From Novosphingobium sp. SCN 66-18 (lineage in GTDB: Bacteria; Pseudomonadota; Alphaproteobacteria; Sphingomonadales; Sphingomonadaceae), in contig MEGD01000006.1 of NCBI GenBank assembly GCA_001725355.1, positions 22,106 to 86,105 on the forward strand: a DNA stretch of 64,000 nucleotides. The letters are read 5' to 3'. Both the position numbers and the translations under genes were made by a program. The notes under the pieces were generated by a model. That model worked only from the letters and a program-made list of their open reading frames with translations. It was not told where the DNA came from and made no database searches. How positions within the stretch are numbered: the stretch's first letter is position 1; the number at the start of each line of letters is the position of its first letter. Below are positions 8,733-18,107 of this stretch, one piece after another.

Positions 8733-9307
8733 TGCGCGCCCTCATTCTCCTTGGCATCCCCGGTCTGGTCATCGGCATGGGCTCCGCATCCGCTCAGACC
8801 GTCAGCCGAGAGGACGCGATGCGAGCGGCTATCCATCCGGTCGGCGACGCAAAGACGATGCAGGCCTGGCTTTCGCGGGTTCCACTGACACGCGAATTTC
8901 CGGATGACTTTACCGCCACGTTGAGAGGCCAGGGCGCAGCGTTCGTCATCGAAATGACGACAACGCCCGGCTGCGTGCCATGTGGCGATCTCTGGACCAA
9001 GCTGACGGCGCTCGGCGTGCGCTACGGCTGGCAGGTCCGCACGATCAGCGCGCAGGAAGCCATGATCCGCTCGGGGCGCCTCGGTCTTCCGTGGGTCGGG
9101 CATCCCGTTGCATGGGTGCGGCCGGTCTCGGACGATAGCCGGGTCATACCCGTGGCGATCGGGACCGATCATGCACCCAATCTCGCTCGCAACCTCTATC
9201 TGGCCGCGAAAATGCTGACGGGCGTGAGACCCGCCGTCGGCGTCCGGGCCATGTCCAAGTTCACCGGCATCGTGGGGCTGCCGGCAACCCGAACCGGAAG
9301 GCGCTGA
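8729..9307 (+). CDS. TrbB-like thioredoxin-fold protein
   Basis: A 192-residue exported protein (signal about residues 1-22, ending ASAQ) with a C82-V-P-C85 active-site motif and a downstream cis-Pro-like GLPWVGHP. This is a thiol-disulfide isomerase-like fold like F TrbB (a DsbC-like helper). It starts at a GTG overlapping the traF stop, with an ATG one codon later at 8732. Position between traF and traH, the number of Cys-rich partners, and the CVPC motif support a role in disulfide formation during transfer-apparatus assembly. The exact match to TrbB is inferred. Confidence 0.75.
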   Translation: MMRALILLGIPGLVIGMGSASAQTVSREDAMRAAIHPVGDAKTMQAWLSRVPLTREFPDDFTATLRGQGAAFVIEMTTTPGCVPCGDLWTKLTALGVRYGWQVRTISAQEAMIRSGRLGLPWVGHPVAWVRPVSDDSRVIPVAIGTDHAPNLARNLYLAAKMLTGVRPAVGVRAMSKFTGIVGLPATRTGRR

Positions 9308-9360
9308 GCGATGGCGGCCTCAGCCTTTCCCCCCTCACCCTCGATTGTCCGGAGTCCGCC

Positions 9361-10785
9361 ATGTCTGTCAGGCCTCGTGCAGCGCTCCGCGCGCTAATCG
9401 CCCTCTTTGTCGCCACGCTGTTCTCCGCTGCGCCCGCCCATGCGCAGAGCTGGGCGGAAAGCTGGTTCGACAATGTCACCTATACCTCGCCCGGTAGCTT
9501 CGAGGACCAGACCCGCGGCTATGTGACGGCGGGCGGCATGTCCGGCCGTGTCGACGTCCATAACGATTATCTGATGTCGGTGAGCCTGCCCAAGGTGCGT
9601 GCCGGCTGCGGCGGCATCGACATGTTCTTAGGGGGAATGAGCTTCCTCGATCCCGACTATCTCGTCCAGAAGCTCGAGAGCATTCTGCAGGCCGCCCCGG
9701 CCGTCGCGTTCCAGTATCTCCTTGAAACACTTGACGAAAAGATGGGCAACATCATTTCGAAGATGGAAGCGGCGACCAACTTCCTGAACTCGATTCAGGT
9801 CAACGACTGCCGCCTCGCCAATCGCATGGTTCAGATCGCCAAGGGCGACGACAATATGTCCGGGATCATCGAGGAGATGACCGGCTACCGCTCAGTCAAG
9901 CAGGGCTTCGCCAAGAGCTACCAGCAGAGCCGCGAAAAGATCGAGGCGAACAACAACAATCCGACCGAGGATCTCAAGGACGCGCTCGCCAACTGCCCGG
10001 CGGAAGTGACCGAGATCTTCCGCACCGGCTCGCTGCTGTCACACGCAGCATCACGGGTTGGCGCCGGCGACTGGGCAAGCGTCATGCGGGCCCGGGTGGG
10101 AGACGTCTATATGCGCTGGGACGATGGCGACCGTGTTCCCCTGTTCACGGCGATCCCGCAATGCCCCGCACAGGATACAGAGAGCGCGCAGGACTTCCTG
10201 ACCGGCCGGGTCCAGCGCCGGACGCTCAATTTCCCGCCGACCCCTGCCGACTGCGGCCAGGACGGGTCCGGGCGCGGCGCCCTCGTCCTCGCCCGCGAGC
10301 GCATGCAGTCGATCGCCGCCAAGATCCGGACACGGGCCGCACTGTCCGCCGACGAAAAGCAGTTCGTCGCCAATGTCCGCACGCTGCCGGTCTATCGCAT
10401 GCTGGAATGGGGCGTGCGCCAGGGCGTCGTCGACTCCGTCATCGCCGACACCGACGAACTGGTGGCGCTCACCCTCGCCTATCAGATGCTGAACGACCTT
10501 ACGCGAACGATCGATTTCACGGTCACCAATGCCGAGCGCGGCGCGACCGTCGCGGGCTCGGCCGATGGAAACAACAAGAACGTCTGCCAGACCCGGATCC
10601 TCTCCAAGGGGATCGAGCAGCTACGCGACCTGAGGGACGAGGTGCTGCGGCAGCGCGCACAGATGCGCCAGAGTTACATGGCCGCCCTCAATCAGGCGAA
10701 CCTTTCCACCAGCTACGCCGGCCTCCTGCGGACACGCGATCGCGATGCACGCGACGCTGCCGGCGCGGCTGCCCGCAATCAGTAG
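9361..10785 (+). CDS. traH: TraH, F-type pilus assembly protein
   Basis: A 474-residue protein, near the F TraH length of about 458, with a signal peptide (about residues 10-29, ending AHAQS). The family signature is clear: EDQTRGYVTAGGMSGRV near residue 40, then KVRAGCGGIDMFLGGMSFL at about 79. The central region is rich in Asn and coiled-coil-like helices. TraH is a periplasmic/outer-membrane protein needed for pilus extension with TraF, TraU and TrbC. A 53-bp gap separates it from the preceding gene, the largest spacing in the operon. Confidence 0.92.
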   Translation: MSVRPRAALRALIALFVATLFSAAPAHAQSWAESWFDNVTYTSPGSFEDQTRGYVTAGGMSGRVDVHNDYLMSVSLPKVRAGCGGIDMFLGGMSFLDPDYLVQKLESILQAAPAVAFQYLLETLDEKMGNIISKMEAATNFLNSIQVNDCRLANRMVQIAKGDDNMSGIIEEMTGYRSVKQGFAKSYQQSREKIEANNNNPTEDLKDALANCPAEVTEIFRTGSLLSHAASRVGAGDWASVMRARVGDVYMRWDDGDRVPLFTAIPQCPAQDTESAQDFLTGRVQRRTLNFPPTPADCGQDGSGRGALVLARERMQSIAAKIRTRAALSADEKQFVANVRTLPVYRMLEWGVRQGVVDSVIADTDELVALTLAYQMLNDLTRTIDFTVTNAERGATVAGSADGNNKNVCQTRILSKGIEQLRDLRDEVLRQRAQMRQSYMAALNQANLSTSYAGLLRTRDRDARDAAGAAARNQ

Positions 10786-10797
10786 GATCGAACGCCC

Positions 10798-13700
10798 GTG
10801 CGCAGGCTTCTGAGGCTCTTGGCCGCCCTTCCCGCCCTGATGCTCGCCTCGCCCGCGCTGGCGGTCGAGACCAGCTTCCACACCTATGACGGCTTTGCCG
10901 AGACGGTCGATGCGTTCCGCCTCGTCTCGATGATCTTCGGTGATCCGCGCTACGAGACGCTGGTGATGATCGTAGCGACCGTCGGGATCGGTCTTGGCGC
11001 GATCATCGCCAGTGTCCGTGGAACAGGCATGGGCCTCGTCGCCTTCGGCTTCCAGATCCTGGTCGGCGTGGGACTCTTCGTCGGGCTGATCGCCACGACC
11101 GGCACCGTCCATGTCTATGACCGCGTGCGTAACGCCTATCAGCCGGTCGGCGGCGTCCCGAACCTCCTCGTCCTGGTTGCCGGCGCAACCAACATGATCG
11201 AGCGCGCGATGGTCGAGACGATCGACGACAACACGCTCGATCCCAACGCCAAGATCGAGTTCGGGGCCGGCGGCCACAGCTTCGACCTGTTCCTCAACGC
11301 CGTTTCGCCGCGCGGGCCCATGACGGACGTCTTCCTCGACGCGACGATCAAGGATTATGTCCGCCAATGCTATCCGGTCGCGCGTGTATCGGCCGCTTAC
11401 GGCGTCGATGACGATCAGCTGTTCCGGACCTCAACCGATCTGCCCGCCTCGTTCGCGGCGATGGCCGGCCCCGCCACCTTCTCGACCGTCTACACCGAAG
11501 CCGACAAGGGCGGCACGACGGTGAGCTGCACAGATGCCTGGACGCATATCTCGGATCGGCTGTCCGACCCCGCGCTGTTCGACACCTACACCAACCAGAT
11601 CTGTGCGCGGACGGGCTATGACACCGGCAATGCCCAGCAGATGCAGCGCTGCCGGCAGCAGCTTGGCGAGATGGGTCAGATGATGCTCGGACGGCCGCTC
11701 AGCGCGCAGGCTTTCCTGACCCACATCCTCCTCGGCAACACCGTCGGCGATGTATTGTTCGAGGATTCGCCGGCCAGCGCGGCCAGGGTCATGGCGAATC
11801 GCGCAGTGATCTCCAACGGCCTCGCCACCATGTCGGTCGCGAACGAGTGGATGCCGACGATCCGCGCAACGGTGTTCGAGATCATGCTCTTCATGATTCC
11901 GATCGCGCTGCTGTTCATCCTGACGCCGATCAACCTGCGGGTCGCGAGCTTCGCGCTCGGCATGTTCGTGTTCGTGGCACTCTGGGGCGTGATCGACGCG
12001 GGCATCTACCAGCTGACCCTCGGACGCGCGACCGCCACGCTGGCTGAACTCCGCTCAAACGCGTTGGCGGCCAATGCCTGGTTGCTCGCACCCTCCGCCG
12101 CCATGAAGGCGCTCGCGATCTTCGGCAGCTTCCGCACGGCGGCGGCGGGCCTCGCCGGCGCCTTCGTGTTCACCGTGTTCCGCTTCAGTGGGAATGTGTT
12201 CACGTCCCTTACCTCGGGATCGCTTGGGATCGCTAGCCAGGCTACGGCGGCCGCGGCTCCGATGGGCACTGTCGAGGGGCGGTCCTCCGCTCTCGAGGCG
12301 CAGGCGTCTGCGATGGGCACCCGCTCCCGCGCGGCAGCGGCTTCGAGCTTTGGGGACTTCGGCGAGCGTTCGAACTTCAATGCCAATCGCACCTATGGCG
12401 AGGCCGGTCACATCCTCGGCGAGCGCCCTGGAACGCCGGGCGGAACCGCCTTCGCGCTCGGCGGGATCGATGGCTCACACCAATTGGGCAGCCTCGCCCC
12501 TGCGCTGGGAGGCCGCGACCTTGCCGATCCGGCGGTTGCGCGTGCCGTGCAGGCCAACGCAGCGACGACGGCCATCCATCAGTTCGCGGAGAAGGACGCG
12601 CTCAGAGGTCTAGGCACAGGCTATTTCGGCCAGGGCGAAGCTGGCGAAAAGGCGTTCGCCGCCTTCAGCCAGAACCTGGTCCAGTGGCGCGCCTTTGGCG
12701 ATAGCCGAGCCTATGACATGATGCTGCAGGGGGCGAAGCGCCACTTTGAGCGGGCCGGATATTCACCGGCCGACGCGCAGCTCAAGGCCTCGGGCGTCAT
12801 CGGCGAGGCCCAGGCCGACCCGACCTTCGCCAAGTTGATCGCCAACACCTACGATCAGGAGCAATTGCTGCGTAACGACCTCACCTCCGCGCAGGTTCAG
12901 GTCGGCGCGATGGAGGGGCGCCGCGACTATGCCGGCGACAATGTCACCGGCGTCGAGCGCGCCAATGTCGCGACCGAACAAGGCTGGCGCAGCGGCAGCA
13001 ACCAGGGTCAGCGCGAAGCGGCGTCGATGCTCGGGCTTTCGGTCGATGAGACCGGGCGCCGGGTCGGGTTCATCAACGCACTCTCGGGCGAGGCGCGCAG
13101 CACCGCGGTCAGCCAGCTTGCCCGCGCCACCGGCAGGAACGAAGCCCAGGTCGTGGCGGCCGTTGAACGCTATAGCGCTGCAACGCAGCTCGGGACGGCA
13201 GATGGCGCGACCGCCGAAGCCGGCCGTGAAGGCACGAGCATCTATGGCCGTACCCGCGAGGCTGCCGGTTATGACTTCGCCGAGCGGTCGGGCAAACTCG
13301 ACGCACAGCGTGAGGTTGGCACTGCCGGTACGCGCAGTGCGGCGCGGATCGGCGAGCAGCGCCGGCAGTCCGAGAATTTCGGGTTTGCCGAGGGCGCGGC
13401 GGCAGCCGGTGTCTCGACGCGTGAGGCTGCGCGGCTCGACAGCTTCATCCAGGCACTCAGCCGAACGGCCGGAAACCAGGTCGATATGGCGGAAGGCGGC
13501 GCAGCAGGTATCGCTGATCGCGCGCGCAACGAGCGTCTGACCTCGATTGTCGACCGGGAGCGTCTCACCCGCATGCAGGGTTTGCTCGCGGAACATGGCA
13601 TCAAGCTCTCGAAGCGTCAGCTCGCCATGGATCAGAATGGCGATCTGGGTCTCAACCTCACTCCTGCGACTGCGGCCGCCATGTGGAAGGCCGGCCTCAT

Positions 13701-14562
13701 CAATGAAAGCCAGCTTGGTGCGATCGCCAATGGCGGCCATGCCCGCTTCAGCTTTGCGCACAATGACCTGCTGGTCTCCAGCGGAACGGATTTCAGCCGA
13801 TCGGCGCGCAGCGACACCAGCACCCGGTTCGAGGCCGGCAAGCAGGCAGGCCCCGACACGATCGAGCATTTCATGGGCGGCGGTGCCGACGGCCAAGCCA
13901 TGCTCGCCAACTGGCTACGCGGCGGGTTCGAAATGGACCGAAAGGGTGATTGGCGCCTCAAACCGCAAGTTGGTGATACGCTCCAGCGCGATGTGCAGGC
14001 GATCATGGCTCAAACGGGATGGCAAAGGACGCTGTCGCGCGCCGCCCAAGACCAAGTCACGATGGGCACGACGATAAATCTTCTGGCGGGACGCTCGATC
14101 GGAGGATCTAGCGACAATGAACTGGGAGTAGGCGTTCCAGGTTCTGGAAGGCCACAAAATTCCCGTGCTCAAGCGCCACAGAAAGGTCGTGCAGTCTCCG
14201 GCGAAGCGTCAGCCACCGTTGGCTTCAACAGCCAAGATATGGGCAGTACAACCGAAAATGCGCAATCGACCATGGATATCGTCAACTACGATGTCCGTGA
14301 ATCCATTGCCGCCGCTGAGCGCGCAGCAGCCCGGTCTGATAATCCAGCGGCGGCATTCTCGCGTGAGCTCTCGGACCGCATTCTTGGATCAGAAGGGATG
14401 CGGAATCGGTATCTGCAGGATGCGGACAATGGGCGCGCCACCTTCGACGCCACCGGCCCGCTCACTTCGCTGGAGCAGAATTCTGTGCTGTCGAAAGGGA
14501 GCTTCTCGACCGATATCCCCGGCAGTCTCGGTGACGGCGATAGCAGCTTCAAGAAACGCTAG
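10798..14562 (+). CDS. traG: TraG, mating-pair stabilisation and entry-exclusion partner
   Basis: A 1254-residue protein starting at GTG 12 bp after traH. The N-terminal ~480 residues are membrane-associated: a signal, then hydrophobic segments at about 45-100 and a cluster at about 355-460. This matches the TraG N-terminal domain needed for pilus assembly. The rest is a long hydrophilic Ala/Gly/Arg-rich periplasmic region, in F the part that stabilises mating pairs and recognises TraS. It is longer than F TraG (938). It is the last gene of the transfer operon on this strand; its stop overlaps a convergent gene by four bases. Confidence 0.9.
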   Translation: MRRLLRLLAALPALMLASPALAVETSFHTYDGFAETVDAFRLVSMIFGDPRYETLVMIVATVGIGLGAIIASVRGTGMGLVAFGFQILVGVGLFVGLIATTGTVHVYDRVRNAYQPVGGVPNLLVLVAGATNMIERAMVETIDDNTLDPNAKIEFGAGGHSFDLFLNAVSPRGPMTDVFLDATIKDYVRQCYPVARVSAAYGVDDDQLFRTSTDLPASFAAMAGPATFSTVYTEADKGGTTVSCTDAWTHISDRLSDPALFDTYTNQICARTGYDTGNAQQMQRCRQQLGEMGQMMLGRPLSAQAFLTHILLGNTVGDVLFEDSPASAARVMANRAVISNGLATMSVANEWMPTIRATVFEIMLFMIPIALLFILTPINLRVASFALGMFVFVALWGVIDAGIYQLTLGRATATLAELRSNALAANAWLLAPSAAMKALAIFGSFRTAAAGLAGAFVFTVFRFSGNVFTSLTSGSLGIASQATAAAAPMGTVEGRSSALEAQASAMGTRSRAAAASSFGDFGERSNFNANRTYGEAGHILGERPGTPGGTAFALGGIDGSHQLGSLAPALGGRDLADPAVARAVQANAATTAIHQFAEKDALRGLGTGYFGQGEAGEKAFAAFSQNLVQWRAFGDSRAYDMMLQGAKRHFERAGYSPADAQLKASGVIGEAQADPTFAKLIANTYDQEQLLRNDLTSAQVQVGAMEGRRDYAGDNVTGVERANVATEQGWRSGSNQGQREAASMLGLSVDETGRRVGFINALSGEARSTAVSQLARATGRNEAQVVAAVERYSAATQLGTADGATAEAGREGTSIYGRTREAAGYDFAERSGKLDAQREVGTAGTRSAARIGEQRRQSENFGFAEGAAAAGVSTREAARLDSFIQALSRTAGNQVDMAEGGAAGIADRARNERLTSIVDRERLTRMQGLLAEHGIKLSKRQLAMDQNGDLGLNLTPATAAAMWKAGLINESQLGAIANGGHARFSFAHNDLLVSSGTDFSRSARSDTSTRFEAGKQAGPDTIEHFMGGGADGQAMLANWLRGGFEMDRKGDWRLKPQVGDTLQRDVQAIMAQTGWQRTLSRAAQDQVTMGTTINLLAGRSIGGSSDNELGVGVPGSGRPQNSRAQAPQKGRAVSGEASATVGFNSQDMGSTTENAQSTMDIVNYDVRESIAAAERAAARSDNPAAAFSRELSDRILGSEGMRNRYLQDADNGRATFDATGPLTSLEQNSVLSKGSFSTDIPGSLGDGDSSFKKR

Positions 14563-15035
14563 TGATGCTTCCCGGTATGAGGATTGACGTACCCGGGATT
14601 GTTGGGGTTCATCGGATTACCGATCCACAGTGGCCCAGAGCGTGGGTCCATGGGATTGGCATGCGCTCGCGCCATCTCCATCATTCGCTCGTGCTGGTCT
14701 CTATGAAGTTTTGCGGCGAGAGCCTGCGCTTCTTCATGCGACAGCGGCACGCCATCACCTTGGCCAGCAAGACTATCAAGGCGCGCGCGAACATAACCGA
14801 CGCCCAGCACCATGAGCGCGGTCATCGGGAAAAACAGGACGTTCAGGTACCCAGCGATCCATCCACGATAAAAAGACTCTAGGGGATCGACGCGCATAGA
14901 GACCGCCATGCCTATCCACCAGACGGGAATAGTCGCCCACCAGAGCTTTGCGTACCACGGCTTCCAAAGCCAAGCTGACAGCTGCGGGTACGGCACGCGG
15001 CCACCCTGTTGCTGGTGATCGATGGCTTCGTCCAT
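14559..15035 (-). CDS. small membrane protein downstream of traG
   Basis: A 158-residue protein of unknown function with a Trp-rich N-terminus (LSAWLWKPWYAKLWW), two membrane segments (about 30-47 and 62-82) and a hydrophilic C-terminal half rich in Glu, His, Asn and Pro. It is convergent with traG, with a 4-bp overlap of stop codons. The opposite-strand open frames in this interval are shadows. Placement at the end of the transfer operon suggests an accessory such as surface exclusion, but nothing in the sequence proves it. Confidence 0.65.
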   Translation of the reverse strand: MDEAIDHQQQGGRVPYPQLSAWLWKPWYAKLWWATIPVWWIGMAVSMRVDPLESFYRGWIAGYLNVLFFPMTALMVLGVGYVRARLDSLAGQGDGVPLSHEEAQALAAKLHRDQHERMMEMARAHANPMDPRSGPLWIGNPMNPNNPGYVNPHTGKHH

Positions 15036-15151
15036 CGGGACTTCCTTTCAAACTGCTGATAGCACAACCGGCACCAATCGTCGTCGAAAAATCGGCATTC
15101 CACCTTGTCTTTTTTGTCCGCATCCCTATTGTCGAGACAGAAAGGACGCAG

Positions 15152-15787
15152 ATGGCCAGCAATGCTTCCCTCGCCCGAACGGGTCGCCGATCGTCGGCTC
15201 ATCCGATCATGTCGGCAACCGATACGCTCCGTCGAAAGGCCTTGGAGAAACTTACCCTGGCCATTGCCAAGGCTGTGGAGTCAGCAAGCGACGATACGCT
15301 GGCCGATATCGTGGGTTCGCACGACTTAAGACACGCGCTGGTGGTCGCCCCGCGAGACATAGCGCCGGAATCGCCTGCCGATCTTGAGGCTCTCAAGGCT
15401 GCGCGCGAAAGGACCGGCCAGTTTCGGGAGGAGATGGCAGAGCGTGCCGGCGGCATGTTCGACCGCACTCATGTGGCAGAGATGCTCGGCGTCTCGGCCG
15501 CAGCGATCGACAAGCAACGTCAGCGCAAACAGATACTCGGCGTCCCTTATGGGACGGAAATCCGCTACCCCGCTGCCCAATTTGCCAATGGTGAAGTGCT
15601 GCCCGGCCTCAAGGCGGTGCTGGAGGGCTTTGCGGACATGAACCCTTGGGAGCAGTTGATGATGCTTACCACGCCGCTCGAAGGGTTCGGATCGCATCCC
15701 GAGACTGTCTTTCAGAAGCTCACCAAACGGCCTGAGCCCGGCGTCCTGAAGCGCCTCGCAAGTCTGACCGCAAGCTGGGCGGCCTGA
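15152..15787 (+). CDS. antitoxin of a RES-type toxin-antitoxin pair
   Basis: A 211-residue protein six bp upstream of a RES-domain toxin. The middle (about residues 105-130, HVAEMLGVSAAAIDKQRQRK) reads as a helix-turn-helix, and the C-terminal ~80 residues resemble the Xre/MbcA/ParS toxin-binding region usual in RES antitoxins (PWEQLMMLTTPLEGF). The start at 15152 follows a GAAAGGA ribosome site; longer in-frame extension upstream covers the promoter gap and is unlikely. Such antitoxins neutralise the toxin and repress their own promoter. Family assignment rests mainly on context. Confidence 0.72.
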   Translation: MASNASLARTGRRSSAHPIMSATDTLRRKALEKLTLAIAKAVESASDDTLADIVGSHDLRHALVVAPRDIAPESPADLEALKAARERTGQFREEMAERAGGMFDRTHVAEMLGVSAAAIDKQRQRKQILGVPYGTEIRYPAAQFANGEVLPGLKAVLEGFADMNPWEQLMMLTTPLEGFGSHPETVFQKLTKRPEPGVLKRLASLTASWAA

Positions 15788-15793
15788 TCGTCA

Positions 15794-16354
15794 GTGGCAT
15801 CCGTTCGGTTAAGCCGCATTGATGCAGGCGTTCGCCTTCATCGCATTCACCGCCCAAAGCATAGTGCCCTGTTCTTCGGGCCGGTCGGCGATGCACCGCA
15901 TTTTCGGTACGACGCGCCAGATGGCAGCTTCAAAGTCCTCTATGTTGCGCGAACCCTTGAAACGGCATTCGGCGAAACGATCGTGCGAACGCCAGAAACC
16001 CTCTACGTGCTTTCCTCCATCGTCGAAACTCGAGTGCGAAGTGAGCTGGTAACGACCAGGGCACTCAAGCTCTATCCTCTGTTCGATGCCCGTGTCTCCG
16101 CGCATGGGCTGTCCTTCACCGATCTACACGGCGCCGATTATCTGCGAACCTGGGCACTCAGCGCGGAAATCCACTCGACAACTGGCGCGGACGGGATCCT
16201 CTATACATCCAGGTTCGACAATCGGCGCTGCTTCGCCCTCTTCGATAGAGCCTCAGACGGGATTGCGGAGACAACCATCACGGGCGTGGCGATCAGCGCG
16301 GCACATGCGACCGTCCTTGCCCATCACTTTGGAAAGCAATTTGTCGAGCCTTGA
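15794..16354 (+). CDS. RES-domain toxin (NAD-degrading type)
   Basis: A 186-residue RES-family protein. Features typical of the family are the N-terminal RIHRP, the block FRYDAPDGSFKVLYVA, the Glu in the ETAFGET segment, and the TWALSAEIHST and DGILYTSRFDN segments. Characterised RES toxins deplete NAD+. It is co-transcribed with the antitoxin (6-bp gap) and is the last intact gene before a truncated chromosomal-type gene. It could stabilise the conjugative element by addiction; that role is inferred from location. Confidence 0.85.
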   Translation: MASVRLSRIDAGVRLHRIHRPKHSALFFGPVGDAPHFRYDAPDGSFKVLYVARTLETAFGETIVRTPETLYVLSSIVETRVRSELVTTRALKLYPLFDARVSAHGLSFTDLHGADYLRTWALSAEIHSTTGADGILYTSRFDNRRCFALFDRASDGIAETTITGVAISAAHATVLAHHFGKQFVEP

Positions 16355-17282
16355 ACCATTGCGCTCAGGGCACGCCTGAGGCTCCAATTAGCGGGCGCCG
16401 ACCAGCGCACGATCGCCACGGCTCAAAGCTGGGGCGACGCGCTCGCGCCCGGACGCGCTGGCGATCGACCGCAAGCCACACGATGAACCGGACCCGCGCT
16501 TCAACGCGATCGAAGCTGGCCTTTCGCCCTACGATTCCACGCAAGCGGACGCTGCCGTGCGGGCGACTACCGCCCCCGATGGCATCGGCGCGATCGCCGC
16601 CGCCTACCGCCCCCTGCTGGCCCGCCTGGACGCGATCCTGTGCGGCGCGCGCCGGGCAGCCTGTGGCGTATCCTCGCAACCGGCCGCGCTGGTGCCGGCA
16701 AAGGCCAATGGACGCCCCAAGTTGACCGGCGCGCTCGACCGGGCATCGACGGCGGCGCAGATCCTGCTGCTCGAATATGCCGAAGGCAAGCCGCTGCCCC
16801 AGGTTGGCTGGGGCGGTGCCAGCGCCGCCGACATCGGCCGCCTTTCGGCTTTTCACGCGCTCGAATTCCGGCTGCTTGCCCGTCCCCGCCATGTCGCCTC
16901 GGCGAACTTCGCCGGGCTGGCGCCGATCGTGCGCGAAGGGCTGACCGGCGAAGCCCGCGTCACGACGATTTCGGGACACGATACCAACGTCGCCAATCTC
17001 GGCGGGCTGCTGGACGTCCACTGGCAGGTGCCCGGCCTTGCCGCCAACGACCCCTCCCCCGGCGGCGCGCTGGTGCTGGAACGGTTGCGGGCGGCCGATG
17101 GCGCGCTGTTCGTGCGGGTGCGCTATCGCTCGCAATCGCTTTCGCAGATTCGCAGCGCCGCGCCACTAACGGCCGGATCGCCCCCTTCGGCATCGATCCT
17201 GCCGATAGCGGGCTGCGAAGCGCGAGAGATCAAGGGCTTGTGCCCGCTCGATGAGTTCCTGAAACGGATCGAAGCGCGTTAA
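16355..17282 (+). pseudogene. histidine acid phosphatase (phytase-like), 5'-truncated and frameshifted
   Basis: This is the remnant of a roughly 430-residue histidine-type acid phosphatase. In one frame about 16376-16450 reads RLQLAGADQRTIATAQSW, the family's conserved DQRT segment. From about 16450 homology continues one frame over (DRKPHDEPDPRFNAIEAG) to the C-terminus, including the proton-donor motif region GHDTNVANLGG at about 16976-17008. The N-terminal ~130 residues with the catalytic RHGxRxP are missing, and the sequence instead abuts the RES toxin stop. The protein cannot be active. The longest uninterrupted piece is 16557-17282. Confidence 0.85.
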
Positions 17283-17291
17283 GGGACCGTT

Positions 17292-17323
17292 CCGCAGCCG
17301 GGCGCCCATCACTCCGGCTGCGG
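17292..17323. terminator. bidirectional terminator-like hairpin
   Basis: A perfect 10-bp inverted repeat (CCGCAGCCGG / CCGGCTGCGG) with a 12-base loop lies between the convergent phosphatase remnant and SDR gene. The stem extends by ACCG/CGGT beyond a 2-base internal loop. There is no T-tract on either side, so termination is probable rather than proven. Confidence 0.55.
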
Positions 17324-17333
17324 ACCGGTTGCG

Positions 17334-18107
17334 CTACTTGGTCGTGTATCCGCCGTTCACCAGGATGGTCTGCCCCGTCATCCACCAGCCGTCCGAAACG
17401 AGGAAGCGGATGTGCGGCACGATGTCCCGGATGTCGGTGAGGCCGGTGTCGGTGAAGGGCGAGAGCGCCGCCGCGCTCTTGTGATAGGCCTGCGCATCGG
17501 CGCTTTCCTGGCCATAGAAGAACGGCGTGTCCATCGGGCCGGGGCCGACCGCGTTGACCGAAATGCCGCGTTCGCCAAATTCCTTGGCCGCCGCACGGGT
17601 GAAGTGTTCGACCGGCGCCTTGGTGCCCGCATAAGTCGAATAGAACGGCGTGAACGCGCCGAGCAGCGAGGTGACCAGCGTAACGATCTTGCCGTGATCG
17701 TTGAGCGTGCGGCCCGCTTCCTTGATGAAGAAGAACGCGGACTTGGCGTTGATCGCGCTCATCGCGTCGTATTCCGCCTCGCTGATGTCCAGCACCGGTT
17801 TCTTCAGCACCTTGCCGACGGTGTTGATCGCGATGTCGGGCCGGCCGAACGCCGCGACGGCGTCCGCGAACAGCTTTTCGACCGCGCCAGCCGTCGTCAG
17901 ATCGGCCTGGATGGCCAACGCTTGCGCGCCCGCCGCTTCCACGGCCGCCACGGTTTCGCGCGCGGCCCCGGCGGTCTCCGCGCTGTTGTAATGGACAACG
18001 ATCGCCCGCGCGCCCTGCGCGGCAAGATCACGGGCAATAAGGCCACCCAGGTTCTTGCCGCCTCCGGCGATGATGGCCGTTTTTCCCTTGATCGAATGGT
18101 CCGTCAT
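17334..18107 (-). CDS. short-chain dehydrogenase/reductase
   Basis: A 257-residue classical SDR. The Rossmann glycine motif is AGGGKNLGG near residue 15, the NAG-like motif reads NTVGK, the catalytic Ser lies in LVTSLLG, and the Tyr-Lys pair is YAGTK. The C-terminus GWMTGQTILVNGG-like is typical of SDRs. MTDHSIKG at 18107 was chosen as start because the longer frame lacks a ribosome site and would reach into the divergent promoter. It is divergent from a LysR gene, the usual arrangement for a LysR-regulated reductase. Substrate unknown. Confidence 0.85.
   Translation of the reverse strand: MTDHSIKGKTAIIAGGGKNLGGLIARDLAAQGARAIVVHYNSAETAGAARETVAAVEAAGAQALAIQADLTTAGAVEKLFADAVAAFGRPDIAINTVGKVLKKPVLDISEAEYDAMSAINAKSAFFFIKEAGRTLNDHGKIVTLVTSLLGAFTPFYSTYAGTKAPVEHFTRAAAKEFGERGISVNAVGPGPMDTPFFYGQESADAQAYHKSAAALSPFTDTGLTDIRDIVPHIRFLVSDGWWMTGQTILVNGGYTTK

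Noticed and set aside
16557-17282. Annotating a functional 241-residue phosphatase
   Set aside because: The catalytic RHG motif is missing and the same homology continues upstream in another frame, so it is the tail of a broken gene.
16300-17350. tRNA or att site at the element boundary
   Set aside because: No cloverleaf, CCA-end or direct repeat pair could be seen near the junction within the window.
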